Part shown: positions 45,533-56,583 of the stretch, one piece after another
How positions within the stretch are numbered: the stretch's first letter is position 1
Layout of the letters: each line of letters begins with the position of its first letter
Source: Diphasiastrum complanatum
Taxonomy: Eukaryota; Streptophyta; Lycopodiopsida; Lycopodiales; Lycopodiaceae
Assembly (NCBI GenBank): GCA_029204225.1
Contig: CM055104.1
Span: 47,934,451-47,998,450 of the forward strand
Direction of reading: 5' to 3'
Length of the DNA stretch: 64,000 bases
Made by a program: the position numbers and the translations under genes
The notes under the pieces: generated by a model
Told to the model about the DNA's origin: nothing
What the model saw: the letters and a program-made list of their open reading frames with translations, nothing else
The model's database searches: none

Positions 45533-45777
45533 TGTCATGTGCCAAATCCAAGCAAATAGCCATTGCATTGGGAGTAAAGCTAGAAGCAAGAAAAGTACGC
45601 ACATAAATAAGGAGATATCCATGGAATCATAATAGGAATGAAAGAATGCATACATCACAATGAGTAGAACTTGGATTCATGTAGATAAGACACATGAGAC
45701 CTAGAAATGGAAATTCCAAGGCTCACATTTACAAGAGGAAGCTAGGAGTTCTCACTTGCAAATGAGCTATAAAAGTT
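45533..45777 (-). repeat. Right LTR-like segment, truncated
   Basis: Starts TGTCATGTGCCAAATCC and resembles 39189-39410. The match ends at about 45770, where Copia coding sequence begins. Confidence 0.7.
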
Positions 45778-46111
45778 CCTATTAAAGATGATGAAAAATC
45801 TTTTGAGGACATCACTCTTTATAGGAGTCTTATTGGCTCACTTATTTGGTTGATAGTGACTAGGCCTTATCTAAGCTTTTGTGTTCATAAGCTAAGTCAA
45901 CACATGTAGGATCCAAAGTTATATCATTGGAAGTTGGCTAAAAGAGTCTTGAGGTATATATCTTCTACCTTGGATTATGGACTATACTATGAAGGAGAAG
46001 ATCTTACTTTGATTGCTTTTTCAGATTCAGATTTTGCAGGAGATAGGTTGGATAGGAAATCCCTAAGTTCTTACACTATATTTCTTGGAGGAAATTTGGT
46101 TTCTTGGCTGA
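45777..46111 (+). pseudogene. Copia RT end and RNase H fragment
   Basis: Plus-strand frame with PIKDDEKSFEDITLYRSLIG, KLAKRVLRYISSTLDYGLYY and FSDSDFAGDRLDRKSLSSYT (RNase H start), ending GGNLVSWL. It matches 47929-48345 closely, so it is a second copy of the same RNase H. At 46111 it is joined to gag from another position in the element. Confidence 0.88.
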
Positions 46112-46257
46112 AACATCACGGATACCCAGATTGGCCATGTATCCAAGGCTCAGACATCGAAAGAAGTCTGGGACATCTTGAGCACACTATACGAAGTGCG
46201 AGATATAGCTTCTAAGCTACATCTCAGAAAGAAATTCTACTCCCTCAAGATGACGAA
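46112..46257 (+). pseudogene. Copia gag fragment fused after RNase H
   Basis: From 46112 the plus strand reads NITDTQIGHVSKAQTSKEVW, LSTLYEVRDIASKLHLRKKF and SLKMTNGDSL, then a stop. It is out of frame with the RNase H in front. This is the same gag family as 37165-37560. Confidence 0.85.
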
Positions 46258-46984
46258 TGGTGATTCTCTGTAGAATCACATTATTAACTCAAGAACTCGC
46301 TAAGAAAAATGGCCACTGTTGGATCTATCATAGACGATCAAGATGCAGTGATGCAAAAGCTTACCGTAGTTCTTACGACAGCTAGGTGATGATCATCAAG
46401 ACTCATCCAGAATTGACTCTTTCGAGAGTCATTACTATGTTGTTGCAGGAAGACACGCGAAGGAACGAAGCCTCGAGTTTCTCAGCTGATTCTCATCCCT
46501 TGTACACCAACAAGAGATGACAAAGCAGAAGAAGAAGAAAGGCCCGAAGCAATCAAATCCAGACCAGAAACCAGCTCAGCACAAGAAACAGTCGAATCCA
46601 CAGACAAAGAAGAAGCTATTCTGCAGATACTAGGACAAGACTGCCGCATACTTACAAGCGAAGAACAACAACAAAGGGCAGTCGACTCAAGTGGCGAATG
46701 CAGCTGCAGAAGCTCCACAACCTATTCAAGAAACGGATCATGATGCCTTCATGACCAACCATCAAGGAGCATCTGGCGATAGTTCTTGGTTTCTGGATTC
46801 CGGGCCACTCAGTCTCATTGGATGTTTCGAGTCCTATACACCTAATTGTACTCAAAAATTTGTTCACCTTGGCGACAATAGCACACAAGCTATTAAAGGT
46901 GAAGGCACTGTAAGATTATGCTTTGCGAATGATCTACTAAAGTCCTGTATGTACCAAAGTTATCTACGAATCTGCTCTCTATAA
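46258..46984 (+). pseudogene. Copia gag end and protease region
   Basis: Degraded gag to about 46500, then a Lys/Gln/Pro-rich segment (KKKGPKQSNPDQKPAQHKKQ) and a broken zinc knuckle near 46615. Then comes the start of protease: NHQGASGDSSWFLDSG, followed directly by PLSLIGCFESYT. Compared with the copy at 51046-51321, the A-T-Q-H-M-T residues after the active-site D-S-G are missing through two small deletions (12 bp in total). The rest (FVHLGDNSTQAIKGEGTVRL) is intact until about 46950. In the element the protease cleaves the polyprotein; this copy is unlikely to work. Confidence 0.8.
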
Positions 46985-47105
46985 GCAGAATCACAGATCT
47001 AGGACATAGAGTAGAATTCAAATGTGATCAATGTAAAGTAGTTGATAGGACAGACAAGATCCTAGCACTTGGAAAGAGGCATGGATACTTGTATAAATTA
47101 AGTCA

Positions 47106-47873
47106 TTGTTTTTTTGCTCTAGTCAGGCTCTCAGTACTTCAATTCATACAAATAAAGGTTTACTTTGGCATTATAGACTTGGTCATTTAAATCATGCTGC
47201 TGTACAGCGAATGTCTAGACAATCTATTGTTCTTGATCTCGACTATCCTCGCAAAAAAGTCGAGTTACCTGTCTGTCAAGACTGTCTAGTTGGTAAACAG
47301 ACTAGGAAACCATTTAAGTCAAGCCATCAACATATTGCTAGAGGATTGCTAGATGTTGTACATTCAGATATTTGTGGCCTAATGAAAAATCCTCCGTTCA
47401 AGGATGCCAAGTATTTTATAACCTTTTTTGATGAATTCTCCAGAAGGACGATGGTGTATTTCATAAAGAAGAAATCAGAAGCTTTCAACTGCTTCAGAAT
47501 ATTCAAGGAGTGTGCAAAACAGGAGACTGGAAGGACGATCAAGGCCCTAATATTAGACAGTGGTGGAGAATACATCTCTGTTGAGTTTAAGGAGTACTGT
47601 CACAGCCAAGGCATTGAGCAGCAATTCATCACTCCTTACAGTCCTCAGTCTAATGGCTTAGCTGAGAGGAAGAACTATACTCTGGTTGAATCAACTAAAT
47701 GTATGCTATCGCATGCATCGTTGCCCAAGAGATTCTGGGCTGAAGTTGTCTCCACTGCAGCTTACGTCCAGAACAGATGTTTGACCAAGGCCCTCTCAGA
47801 CAAGACACCCCATGAGGTGTGGACAGGCTCTAAGCCTTCTTTAAAAAAAGATCCATTACATTTTAGGCCTTGA
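47106..47873 (+). pseudogene. Copia integrase (pre-integrase zinc region and core)
   Basis: 255 uninterrupted codons, the longest clean retroelement frame in the window. The GAG-pre-integrase HHCC zinc region comes first (LLWHYRLGHLNHAAVQRM ... CQDCLVGK). The rve integrase core follows, with catalytic Asp in VVHSDICG, second Asp in ILDSGGEY (normally D-N-G-G-E-Y) and Glu in SNGLAERKNYTL. Then come RFWAEVVSTAAYVQNRCLTK and TPHEVWTGSKPS. The frame then hits unrelated RT-end sequence: the integrase C-terminus and most of RT are deleted at about 47860. The enzyme would normally insert element cDNA in the nucleus. Despite the clean frame this copy lacks the C-terminal domain. Confidence 0.92.
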
Positions 47874-47874
47874 G

Positions 47875-48698
47875 ATTGATTTTCATGAAGAGTATGCTTT
47901 TATTTGTTAATCTAGATATGTCTTTTCTATGTTGAGAAAATTTAATATGCAAAATTGTAAAGGCATAGATACTCCCATGGAGCAACATGTAAAAGATCCT
48001 ATTAAAGGTGATGAAAGATCCTTCGAGGACATCACACTTTATAGGAGTCTTATAGGCTCTTTAATTTGGCTTACTATCACTATACCCGATTTGAGCTATT
48101 GTGTGCACAAATTGAGTCGATTTATGCAAGATCCCAAGATCCAACATTGGAAGATGGCCAAGAGAGTTCTAAGATATGTATCTTCTACTCAAGATTATGG
48201 TTTATTGTACAAGAATGAAGATCTAACCATTGTTGGCTATTCGGATTCCAATTTTGCAAGTGATAAAATGGATCGAAAGTCCATTAATGCATATACTATC
48301 TTTCTTGGAGGCAATCTTGTGTCTTGGCTTTCAAAGAAACAAGATACCATATCTCTATCATCTTGTGAGGCCGAGTACAAAGCACTCACTACAACAACTA
48401 AAGAGGTGCTTTGGATCTAAAGTGCATCAAAGAGGATGATCTTCCCTTGATCAAATGTGACAACATATCGGCACAAGCTCTTGCAAACAGTCCTATTTTT
48501 CATGCAAGAAGCAAGCATATAGAAGTGGCACACCATTTTGTAAGGGAAAAGCTCATTGGAGGTGAAATCAACTTGGAACATGTCGACACATCTTCATGTA
48601 TTGCTGATCTTCTCACAAAGCCACTTTGCAAAAGTGCCTTCTCAAAGCATAGGTCTAATCTTGGTCTTATCTCAAGATCGATGCTTGATCCACATTAG
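47875..48698 (+). pseudogene. Copia RT end and RNase H
   Basis: Starts abruptly with GLEIDFHEEYAF, the end of RT, and continues MLRKFNMQNCKGIDTPMEQ and SLIGSLIWLTITIPDLSYC. RNase H proper follows (GYSDSNFASDKMDRKSINAY, SLSSCEAEYKALT, FHARSKHIEVAHHFVREKL, DLLTKPL), ending at the stop near 48698. A stop near 48418 splits it into two frames. RT core, including YVDD, is absent. Confidence 0.9.
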
Positions 48699-48707
48699 AT
48701 ACATTTT

Positions 48708-48736
48708 TAGGAGGAGTGTCAAAATAGTAAAAAATC
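48708..48736 (+). other. Polypurine tract and first ~20 bp of a 3' LTR
   Basis: TAGGAGGAG at 48708-48716 is followed by TGTCAAAATAG, the expected LTR start. After about 20 bp the sequence changes to minus-strand Copia RNase H. Confidence 0.75.
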
Positions 48737-49500
48737 TCCTAGAGTGAAATTTAGGGTTGGCCGACAAGGCAATAACACTCTGATTATCATAGAGGAAAAT
48801 TGTAGGGTTGTATTGATACAAACTAATGTTTGACAATAAATTTCTCAACCAAAACGCTTCTTTAATAGATTGAGAAGCAGCAATGTATTTCGCTTCTGTA
48901 GAAGAAAGAGCGATAGAGGTTTGCTTACGACTGTTCCATGAGATAGGACCACCGTTGAAGAAGAATGTAAATCCAGATGTGGACTTATGATTGTCTACAT
49001 CTCCTCCCCAACTTGCATCAGAATATCCACTGAGCTGATGAAGATTGTCGTTGTTGACTTCTCCATAGCAGATGCACTGGTCCATGGTAGCTCGAATATA
49101 CCTCATGGCTCTTATGAGAGCCTTCCAATGGGTAATTCCAGGATTAGCCATGTATTGGTTGAGTGAGCTTATTGCAAAAGAGATGTTAGGTCTTGTACAG
49201 ACCATTGCGTACATGAGAGATCCAAGTATCGATCGATAAGGATACTCTCTCATCTGCTCCTCTTCCTACTTGGTTTGGGGACATTGGTCCTTTGACAAAT
49301 ACAGGCCTGGATCCATCGGTGAGTGAGCTAACTTACAATTCATTAGATTGTATCTGTCAAGAACATTATGAAGATACCTTTGTTGAGTGATATAGATCAG
49401 TCGTCTCGCTCTGTCTTCGTGGATCTGAATGTCCAGACAGAAGTGAGTTCATTGTAGTCAATGTTGGGGATTTGAGTGAATCCTGGTGTTACCAATCTTG
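48737..49500 (-). pseudogene. Copia RNase H and RT end, minus-strand copy
   Basis: Minus-strand RNase H: SILGSLMYAMVCTRPNISFA, GYSDASWGGDVDNHKSTSGF, SIALSSTEAKYIAASQSIKE and NQSVIALSANPKFHSR, where it is cut at about 48739. To the right, degraded RT-end codons (to about 49440) abut the RT start at about 49500. The RT core with YVDD is missing, as in the plus-strand partner. Its closest relative in the window is the plus copy at 27770-29838. Confidence 0.88.
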
Positions 49501-51040
49501 CCTTCCTTCAATCAATTGCTCCATTGGCATTGTACTTGATCTTGAAGATCCATTTGCAATCAATGATATTGCAGCCAATAGGAGCTTTGACTAGTGACCA
49601 CGTCTGGTTCTTAATCCGAGAGGAATACTCTCTGTCCATAGCTTCTCTCCAAAGATCAGAGTCTGGTTGGCTGAGTGCCTCTTTGACTGTTGTCGGTTCC
49701 TGTATCAAGAGACATGCAGACTCAAGAGTATACCTTGTGGGCTGTGTGCACACTCAACTTGATCTTATGGGAGGAATCAACTGATGAACCACTCTTGGAA
49801 CTTGTTGTTGGGTAGCAGCAACGTCTTCGTCTGATTCACTATCAAATAGTGGGTTGTCAATGGACACGCCTGAGCCCAAAGCTTTGATTGTCGTGTCAAT
49901 GACAGGTGATGAAAGTTCTCCTGGAACAATATCCTTGCCTTTGATGTCAACAAATTGATCCTCGAAAAAGACTGTATCTCAGCTATACAAGACTTGGGAA
50001 TATTAGGATCATAAAGCTTATATGTGTTATCAGATGAAGTATATCCAATCAGGATGGTCTTGAGACCTTGGAAGTCCAATTTCTTCCTTGTATTTTTTGG
50101 GATCTGCGCATAGGCAATGCATCCAAACACTCTTAGGTTCTTCATAGAAGGCTTAGAGCCTGTTCACACCTCATGGGGTGTCTTGCTTGAGAGGGCCTTG
50201 GTTGAACATCTGTTTTGGACGTAAGCTGTAGTGGAGACAGCTTCGGCCCAGAACCTCTTGGGAAGCAATGCATGCGCTAGCATACATTTGGCTGATTCAA
50301 TTAGAGTATGGTTCTTCCTCTCAGCTAAGCCATTCGACTGGGGACTATAAGGAGTGATGAATTGCTGCTCAATGTCTTGGCTTTGGTAGTACTCCTTAAA
50401 CTTGGTAGAGATGTACTCTCCACCATTGTTTGACCTTAAGGCCTTGATCGTTCATCCAATCTCTTTTTCTGCATGCTCCTTGAGGATTCTGAAGCAATTG
50501 AAAACTTCTGATTTTTTCTTGATAAAGTATACCATAGTCCTTTTGGAGAATTCATCAATAAAAGTTATAAAATACTTTGCATCCTTCAGTGAAGGATTTT
50601 TCATCGGGCCACAAGTGTCCGAATGCACAATGTCTAACAATCCTCTAGCAGTTTGTTGATGGCTTGATCTAAATGGTTTTCTAGTCTGTTTACAAACTAG
50701 CTAGTCTTGATAGACAGGTAACTCGACTTTCTCTCTAGGATAGTCTAGATCAAGAACAATAGAATGTCGAGACATTTGTTGTACAGTAGCATGACTCAAG
50801 TGACCAAGTCTATAATGCCAAAGTAAACTTTTATTTGCATGAATAAAAGTACTGAACGCCTAACTAGAGATAGAAAAGCAATGACCTAAACTACACAAGT
50901 ATCCATGCCTCTTCTCGAGTGCTAGGATCTTATCTGTCCTATCAACTACTTTGCACTGATCACATTCAAATTCTACTCTATGTCCTAGATCTGTGATTCC
51001 GCCTACAAAGAGTAGATTCATAGATAAATTGGGTACATAC
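49500..51040 (-). pseudogene. Copia integrase and RT start, minus-strand copy
   Basis: From the right: pre-integrase remnants; core with MLDIVHSDTCGPMKNPSL (first catalytic Asp) and ALRSNNGGEYIS, where the second catalytic Asp reads Asn; then PQSNGLAERKNHTLIESA (Glu). Next come TPHEV-stop-TGSKPSMKNLRVFG, the C-terminal part RKKLDFQGLKTILIGYTSSD, and finally the RT start (VKEALSQPDSDLWREAMDRE, NIIDCKWIFKIKYNANGAID). Several stops and the changed Asp make it dead. It is an inverted relative of 46112-47873. Confidence 0.9.
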
Positions 51041-51690
51041 AGGACTTAAGAAAGTAGCTTAGATTGATCATTCGCAAAGCTCAATCTCACAATACCTTCA
51101 CCTTTAATAGCTTGTGTGCTATTATCGCCAAGGTGAACATATTTGTTGGTACTATAAGGTGTATAGGACTCGAAACAGCCAATGAGACTGGTCATGTGCT
51201 GAGTGGCACCAAAATCCAGAAACCAAGAACTGTCGTTGGATGCTCCTTGATGGTTGGTCATGAAGGCATCATGATCCGCTTCTTGAATAGGCTGTGCAGC
51301 TTCTGTAGCTGCATTTGCCACTTGATTCGATTGTCCCTTTCTGTTGTTCTTAGCTTGTAGTATCCGATAGTCTTGAATTTTGTGGTTGTTTCACTTGCAG
51401 TATCATGTGCTCAAGATGTCCTAGACTTCTTTGGATGTCTAGGCTTCGGATACATGGTCAATCTGAGTATCCAAGATGTTGAGGATGATTAGCGCGAAAG
51501 CCTTTTCATCCTTCAGTTTCCATTTGGCGATTGTTGTGTCGTTAGCTTCAGGTTTCCCTTCTGCACTTGTAACAATGTCATACAATTCTTTAGCCATTAG
51601 CCACTGTTTTCATCTTAAATTTCCATAGATGGTAATTGGATCCATCAAGCTTGTCCATGATAGGACTGGCTTTCCCTTGGGAATCCATGT
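51040..51690 (-). pseudogene. Copia protease and internally deleted gag, minus-strand copy
   Basis: 51321-51046 reads DHDAFMTNHQGASNDSSWFL then DFGATQHMTSLIGCFESYT: the protease active-site D-S-G is D-F-G here. Upstream, gag N-terminal codons (KWKLKDEKAFALIILNILDT, 51570-51430) join directly to the gag C-terminal Lys/Asn-rich tail, so the middle of gag is deleted. Confidence 0.85.
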
Positions 51691-51959
51691 GAAAGATTAG
51701 TCTAGGTGATTGGAATAACTATCAGTGACTTAAGTATGAAAATCTGATGTTTGGCTATGTAATTAGATTGAACGTGATTTCTGTCTCTAATATTCTGTTC
51801 GAGTCTGATAGGTGTAGTCATGCTTAAGGAAAGAAGGATATAGCTCATTCCACTGCGCACGAACACTTTCCATTCATGTTCGTTTCTTTTTGGGCTATTT
51901 TCATTTCTCACACTCTGATATATGCTTTAAGATTTGATTTACAGGGTGCCTTCGCTTTT

Positions 51960-52090
51960 CTATAAGGGCACCTATTGCATTTGTAGGGCAATGTCACCTT
52001 TTTCGCCTTTTTCGCCCGTGGAAATTTACTTGTATTTATGCAGACAGTCGCGTTTTTTGCCTATCTTACATGTAAATATGCAGACTGTGC
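51960..52090 (-). repeat. GCGAAAAAGG-rich leader or LTR piece
   Basis: Plus-strand CCTTTTTCGCCTTTTTCGCC and related phrases, just upstream (minus orientation) of the gag at 51.7 kb. Resembles the repeats in the LTR at 57539-58605. Confidence 0.6.
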
Positions 52091-53861
52091 GAGAACATGA
52101 GTAAACATGCAGCAACATGAATGGAAGAAAATTTACATAGGATTTAGGAGAGTAAAGGAGATAAATCTAACACTATTTGCATTATCCAATTCATGCTTTA
52201 AAATAGCTTGTTTTTCATAACAGTGTGAAACTAGACAAAAGGTAGTCATGTAGAAGCATGTCAACATGAGGTTAAGCCTCAATCCCCTCATGACTTGTAC
52301 AAATTAAAATGCATGTTTAGGTTAGGCAAAGACATCCATCCTGAGTCCCATTAGTTGTGGACACATGTCCTAGATTATAGGGATGAAATTGGCAAGTATT
52401 GCACCATAGGTCAAAATCCTCACCACAGTGACTTTTGAGGTCTTATCAAATTTTGGGGTACAAATCATGGATCCAATCACTTTTAGAGGTTACTACATGC
52501 CTTATTGAGTAGGAGCTTGAGCTACCACTATGTCAATGTGGAGTTCCATTGTATTTGAAGGACTTTTGAGAGTTAATCAAGTCTTTGTCTTGTAAACTTT
52601 TGGTCTATTTGCTCTCGAGCTTTGCTTTCTCTCTCTACCCAAGAGTTAGGTGCTTTTTTGGCTCCTCCATAATGAGATCTACTTAGTTTTTTCAAGGATA
52701 TGCATGAAACTTGCTTGACTTTGAATGGCCATTGCCCTTTGTGTTCATGAGCTCTTGCCTAGATCCAAATTGTGTTTGATAGCTCATCAAGATCCAAGTT
52801 GATCAAGAGTAATTTGATAGTGTGCAACCTCTCATGCATGTAGGTCATGGATGATTTATTCAAGGTCCTCAAAAGTAACTTTTTTTACATAAAGACTATA
52901 TCTAAGTTCTTTCTACCAAAAAAATCTCTCTACAAATTTTCTAAGTGATTTCCACTAAAAAACAACAATTTTTAACCTTCAACAACATGAAAATTGCTAG
53001 AAAATGACAAAAACTACAACGTCACCATTTAAATAGATTTAAATTTTTTCAATCCTACCCTAGCTTTCTCAATGCCACTACAAATGTTTTTCATTCTCTA
53101 CTAATGAGTTTTGTGGCTCCAAGTTTGCAAGAAACTAGAAACAAATATTTTTGGCCACTAAGTTACCAAAACCTATTTTCACTTTCTATGAGGGATTTCT
53201 CACCTCAATACAAATCCTATGGCAGCTGAATCCGTGAATATTATGATCCAAAATGCACTTAATGGATCTTTGATCTTGGGTCAATTTGATCAGCACATCT
53301 AGAACTAGTTAGAAGGTAGAAATCAACAATTTTGAGCATGCTAGTCTTGCATAAATCACATAGATCTGATCATGAACATAAAAATATAGAAAGATATTGT
53401 CCTTGTCTTTACAAAACTAGCAGCCTAATGTCGTTACCTGTGGATTCAAGATCTACAAGAAAATCAACATTCTACACATAAAAACTCAAGATACATGAGA
53501 AAATGACATGAGATGGACATAGAATCAACAAAGCTGAGATCTCCACACAAATGATCAACTAATGAATATGTTCTCCATACAAATACAGATATTTATATCA
53601 GCCATATTTCTTTTAGCCCTATTCTCCAACTATGCCCTAAAATGACAACTTCTAGGTACTTAACCAAAAACCTAGAAAAACTAGTCCAAATGCAATGTAC
53701 CAAGTTTAACCAATTAGAATGGGTCCAAAATTGACCTCATCCACTTAGATACTTGTTAAAAATAGTAATAAAAGTATTAAGAGCTCTATTGACATTTATG
53801 AAACTAACTCTAAGTTGAGATTTCACTTTAGCCTCCAGAATTGCTAAATAAAATGTCAAAA
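52091..53861. other. Intergenic, no recognised gene
   Basis: AT-rich DNA. I see no coding motif, PBS or repeat array. Confidence 0.55.
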
Positions 53862-54600
53862 CTAGTTGACAATTTTCACACTCGGAAGTGAATTCCAGAC
53901 ATATCTTGGGGGTTGATCCATATAGACCTCTTCGTCTAGGTCACCATGCAAGAAGGTTGTCTTCTCGTTCACAATATGGATCATGAGGTCATAAGTTGCT
54001 ACATATGCAAATAACAGACGTAGGGATGAATGTTTGATGACAAGAGAGATGGTTTCAGAGTAGTCAATACCATATCTATGAGAGAATCCCTTTACTACCA
54101 GTCTCGCCTTGTACTTTGAGACATTTCCATCTGGTCCATACTTGAGTTTGAAAACCCATTTGCATTTGACAGTCTTGCGCTTATGTGGTAATGGCTGCAA
54201 CATCCATACTTGGTTCTTCCTCATGGACTCCATATCTTCGTTCATGGCTTGGATCCATCTGTCCTTCTCTAAACATTCAATCACCTCCTCAAAAGTCTAT
54301 GGTTTGCCACTGAATCTGCAGAACTCTTCTGATGTGAAAGTTGAGCTGCCTGGCACATATCTTGCTGGCACTCTTCGTGGTCTTGTTGATCTTCTAGGAG
54401 ATCCTCCTAGGACAACAATGCCTTTGCCTTTGTCTGCTCTGCTAGGTCCGAAATCATCCTGGTTTACAGAAACTATAGTAGTAGACTACCTCTCGAATCT
54501 TTTGTCTTCAGATTCGTCACTCAAATAGGAAACGACTCAAAAATCTTCATTTTCGTGTTCGTTCTCTGCTCCCTCTGTCACTTGTGGTAGGTCATAGTAC
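53862..54600 (-). pseudogene. Copia RT N-terminal part and linker
   Basis: IECLEKDRWIQAMNEDMES, KRKTVKCKWVFKLKYGPDG, SKYKARLVVKGFSHRYGIDY and KTTFLHGDLDEEVYMDQPPR are the opening RT blocks. The sequence ends before YVDD. The Pro/Arg-rich linker (PRRSTRPRRVPARYVPG) precedes it on the right, with stops near 54300 and 54535. Confidence 0.88.
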
Positions 54601-55326
54601 TATCTCTCTAGAACTTCATAGCTGACAGGATTGTCATTGGCCATTGTCCCGCTCTCATCAAATCTGACATCTCTCACTGTTTGCACAACATCCATGTCTG
54701 GCATGTATACTCTGTAGTATGACAAATTGTTGTCATAACCCACCAAAAATCCCTGCTCGGCATTCTCATCAAGCTTCTTCCTAAGCTTATCAGAAATATG
54801 TGCATAAGCTGCACAACCAAAGATTCTGACATGAGACAGGTTCAGCTTTCTACCCCACCATAACTCATGTGGTGTCATGTGAGGGACACCAGACTTTCCT
54901 GTCCTTTTCTAAATGTATGTGGCTGTAGCTATTGCTTCAGCCCACAATACTCTTGGAGCCTTTGAGTAGGCCATCATGCATCTAGCTGCTTCCATCAGGG
55001 TATTCTTTTGTTCTGCAACACCTGTGCTGTGGTGTGTAGGTTGCAGTCCTTCTGTGAATGATTCCATGATCATTACAGAGGTCAATGAAGTGATTCGAGA
55101 TGTATTCGCCACCTTGATCTGTCCTAATCTGCTTCACTTTGTTGCTTCTACATCTCTCGGCCCAATTCACATATTCTGTGAGTTTATCAAGTGCTTCAGA
55201 TTTATTCTGAATAAAATACACTTTGACAAATTTGCTATAACCATCAATGAAGGTTATATAATATTTTGAACCTCCTACTGAGATCACATTGAAAGACCCA
55301 CAGATGTCAGAATGCACTAACTCCAA
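54600..55326 (-). pseudogene. Copia integrase, frameshifted
   Basis: MELVHSDICGSFNVISVGG (first catalytic Asp), KQIRTDQGGEYISNHF (second Asp), then a one-base shift just before STGVAEQKNTLMEA (Glu). MAYSKAPRVLWAEAIATATY, a stop near 54910, and the C-terminal block (MTPHELWWGRKLNLSHVRIF, YYRVYMPDMDVVQTVRDVRF) follow. All three catalytic acids are present in the DNA but not in one frame. Confidence 0.92.
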
Positions 55327-55339
55327 AATCTTGGTCGTT

Positions 55340-56146
55340 CTATAGGAGTCTTTGATGAATGGAGTGCGTGACCTTCAAACATCCATCATAGGTGGTCGAA
55401 CTGATTGCATTCGAGATGCTGACCCATGTTATTGCTCCATGATGGCTTGTTTGGTAAAGTGCCATAGAGTTCATGTGGCAGAGTCTCATGTGCCACAGAG
55501 TGTCTGGCGAGTCATCATGAGTCTGATGCACCTGATCTGCAGGTAGGCATACCTTTAGATGATATAGATTACCTTTCCTTCTGCCTTGAGTGATCAAAGT
55601 ACTGGTACTGGCGTCAACCACGTTGCATGCTTCGTCAGAAAATGTCACACGCATTTTTGCATTTGCTATTCTTGCCACAGAAAGCAAGTCTTGTTGTAGT
55701 GTAGGCACGAACAGAACATCTTCGAGTCGTCTGTCTCTGCCATTGGTGTTGAGCCAAAGTGAACGAATACCATTCACTTGATGTTTAGATCCATCTCCAA
55801 GAACTATGAATCTGGAGGGATCGGCACTTCTGAAATCAGACATGATTCATCTTGATATCACGAAGTGTGAGGTGGCTCTCAAATCTAGGATCACTTCGTG
55901 TGTGTCAAACGTTGATGCTGCACACACATCTTCACAAATGTAGGTGGTCGAATAATTTCTGTTCGATCTTTCCTCACCCATTTTTGAGCTCTCAAGCTCC
56001 TCGACATAGGATAAATTGTTGCTGTTCTCTTGTTTGTTCTGCGCTAATTTGTTTTTTAGGTTCTGTCCATAGTTGCATGACCTTCTTGTGACAGTGGATA
56101 CACTCAATCTTTGGATTGAGCCAACATGTATCAACCGTGTGCCCAT
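55340..56146 (-). pseudogene. Copia protease and pre-integrase
   Basis: The active-site block reads ILDLRATSHFVISR instead of L-D-S-G-A-T/S-x-H, so the catalytic D-S-G is lost. After a stop comes the second half (FIVLGDGSKHQVNGIRSLWL, LEDVLFVPTLQQDLLSVARI) and the pre-integrase region (SPDTLWHMRLCHMNSMALYQ), which is frameshifted near its end. Confidence 0.85.
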
Positions 56147-56583
56147 CTCGTCTGCATCTCATGCAAGTCTTCTTTTCTCCACCACGTTGTTTTGACATTC
56201 CTTTGCTTTTTCAGTTTCCTTTGCTGGTCCTCTCTGCTTGTTGATCATGATCTTGCCTCTGATTCAACTCCCTCTTAGGCTTAATTTATTTCTTGGATTT
56301 CTCTTAGTTGATGTAGAGGGCCTGGTCAGAACCATCTTTGTGATCAAGATGTTCTCTTGCCTTGACTTCCTCTAGAAACTCGCCTTTTTGAGGTTCATGG
56401 TAGGATCTTTCGCGAGCAGGGTGCTCGTTGTCTGAAAAGATTTGGGTAAGGCTCTCAACAGGTATGTGAGCTGCTTCTCAGCTGGCACTGCGTTCTCTGC
56501 TCCAGAGTTATGTAGTGATAGAAATAGATCTTTCATCTTTCTTACAAAAGAGGTGAGGTCTTTTCCATCTCACTGTAGATTTG
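55992..56583 (-). pseudogene. Copia gag C-terminus with zinc knuckle (second gag type)
   Basis: CMRCRRDGHTVDTCW is a CCHC zinc knuckle (C-X2-C-X4-H-X4-C). A second cysteine motif (CIHCHKK) follows. Before it, broken codons LPKSFQTTSTLLAKDPTMNL are the end of a gag capsid domain. This gag differs from the one directly upstream, so two gag segments stand in series. Confidence 0.8.

Larger units (their letters stand above)
39189..45777 (-). mobile_element. Gag-only LTR element (LARD-like), degraded
   Basis: Two similar segments, 39189-39410 and 45533-45777, flank about 6 kb. Both start TG.CATGT and share CCAAGCAAATAGCCATT, GTAAAGCTAGAAGCAAGAAA, AAGGCTCACATT and AAGAGGAAGCTAGGAG. A minus-strand PBS (45516-45527) lies 5 bp inside the right segment. 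The internal region has gag-like minus-strand frames but no recognisable RT, RNase H or integrase. This fits a large non-autonomous retrotransposon derivative or a badly decayed gypsy element. The right segment is cut by Copia RNase H sequence at about 45777. The inner edge of the left LTR was not located. Confidence 0.65.
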
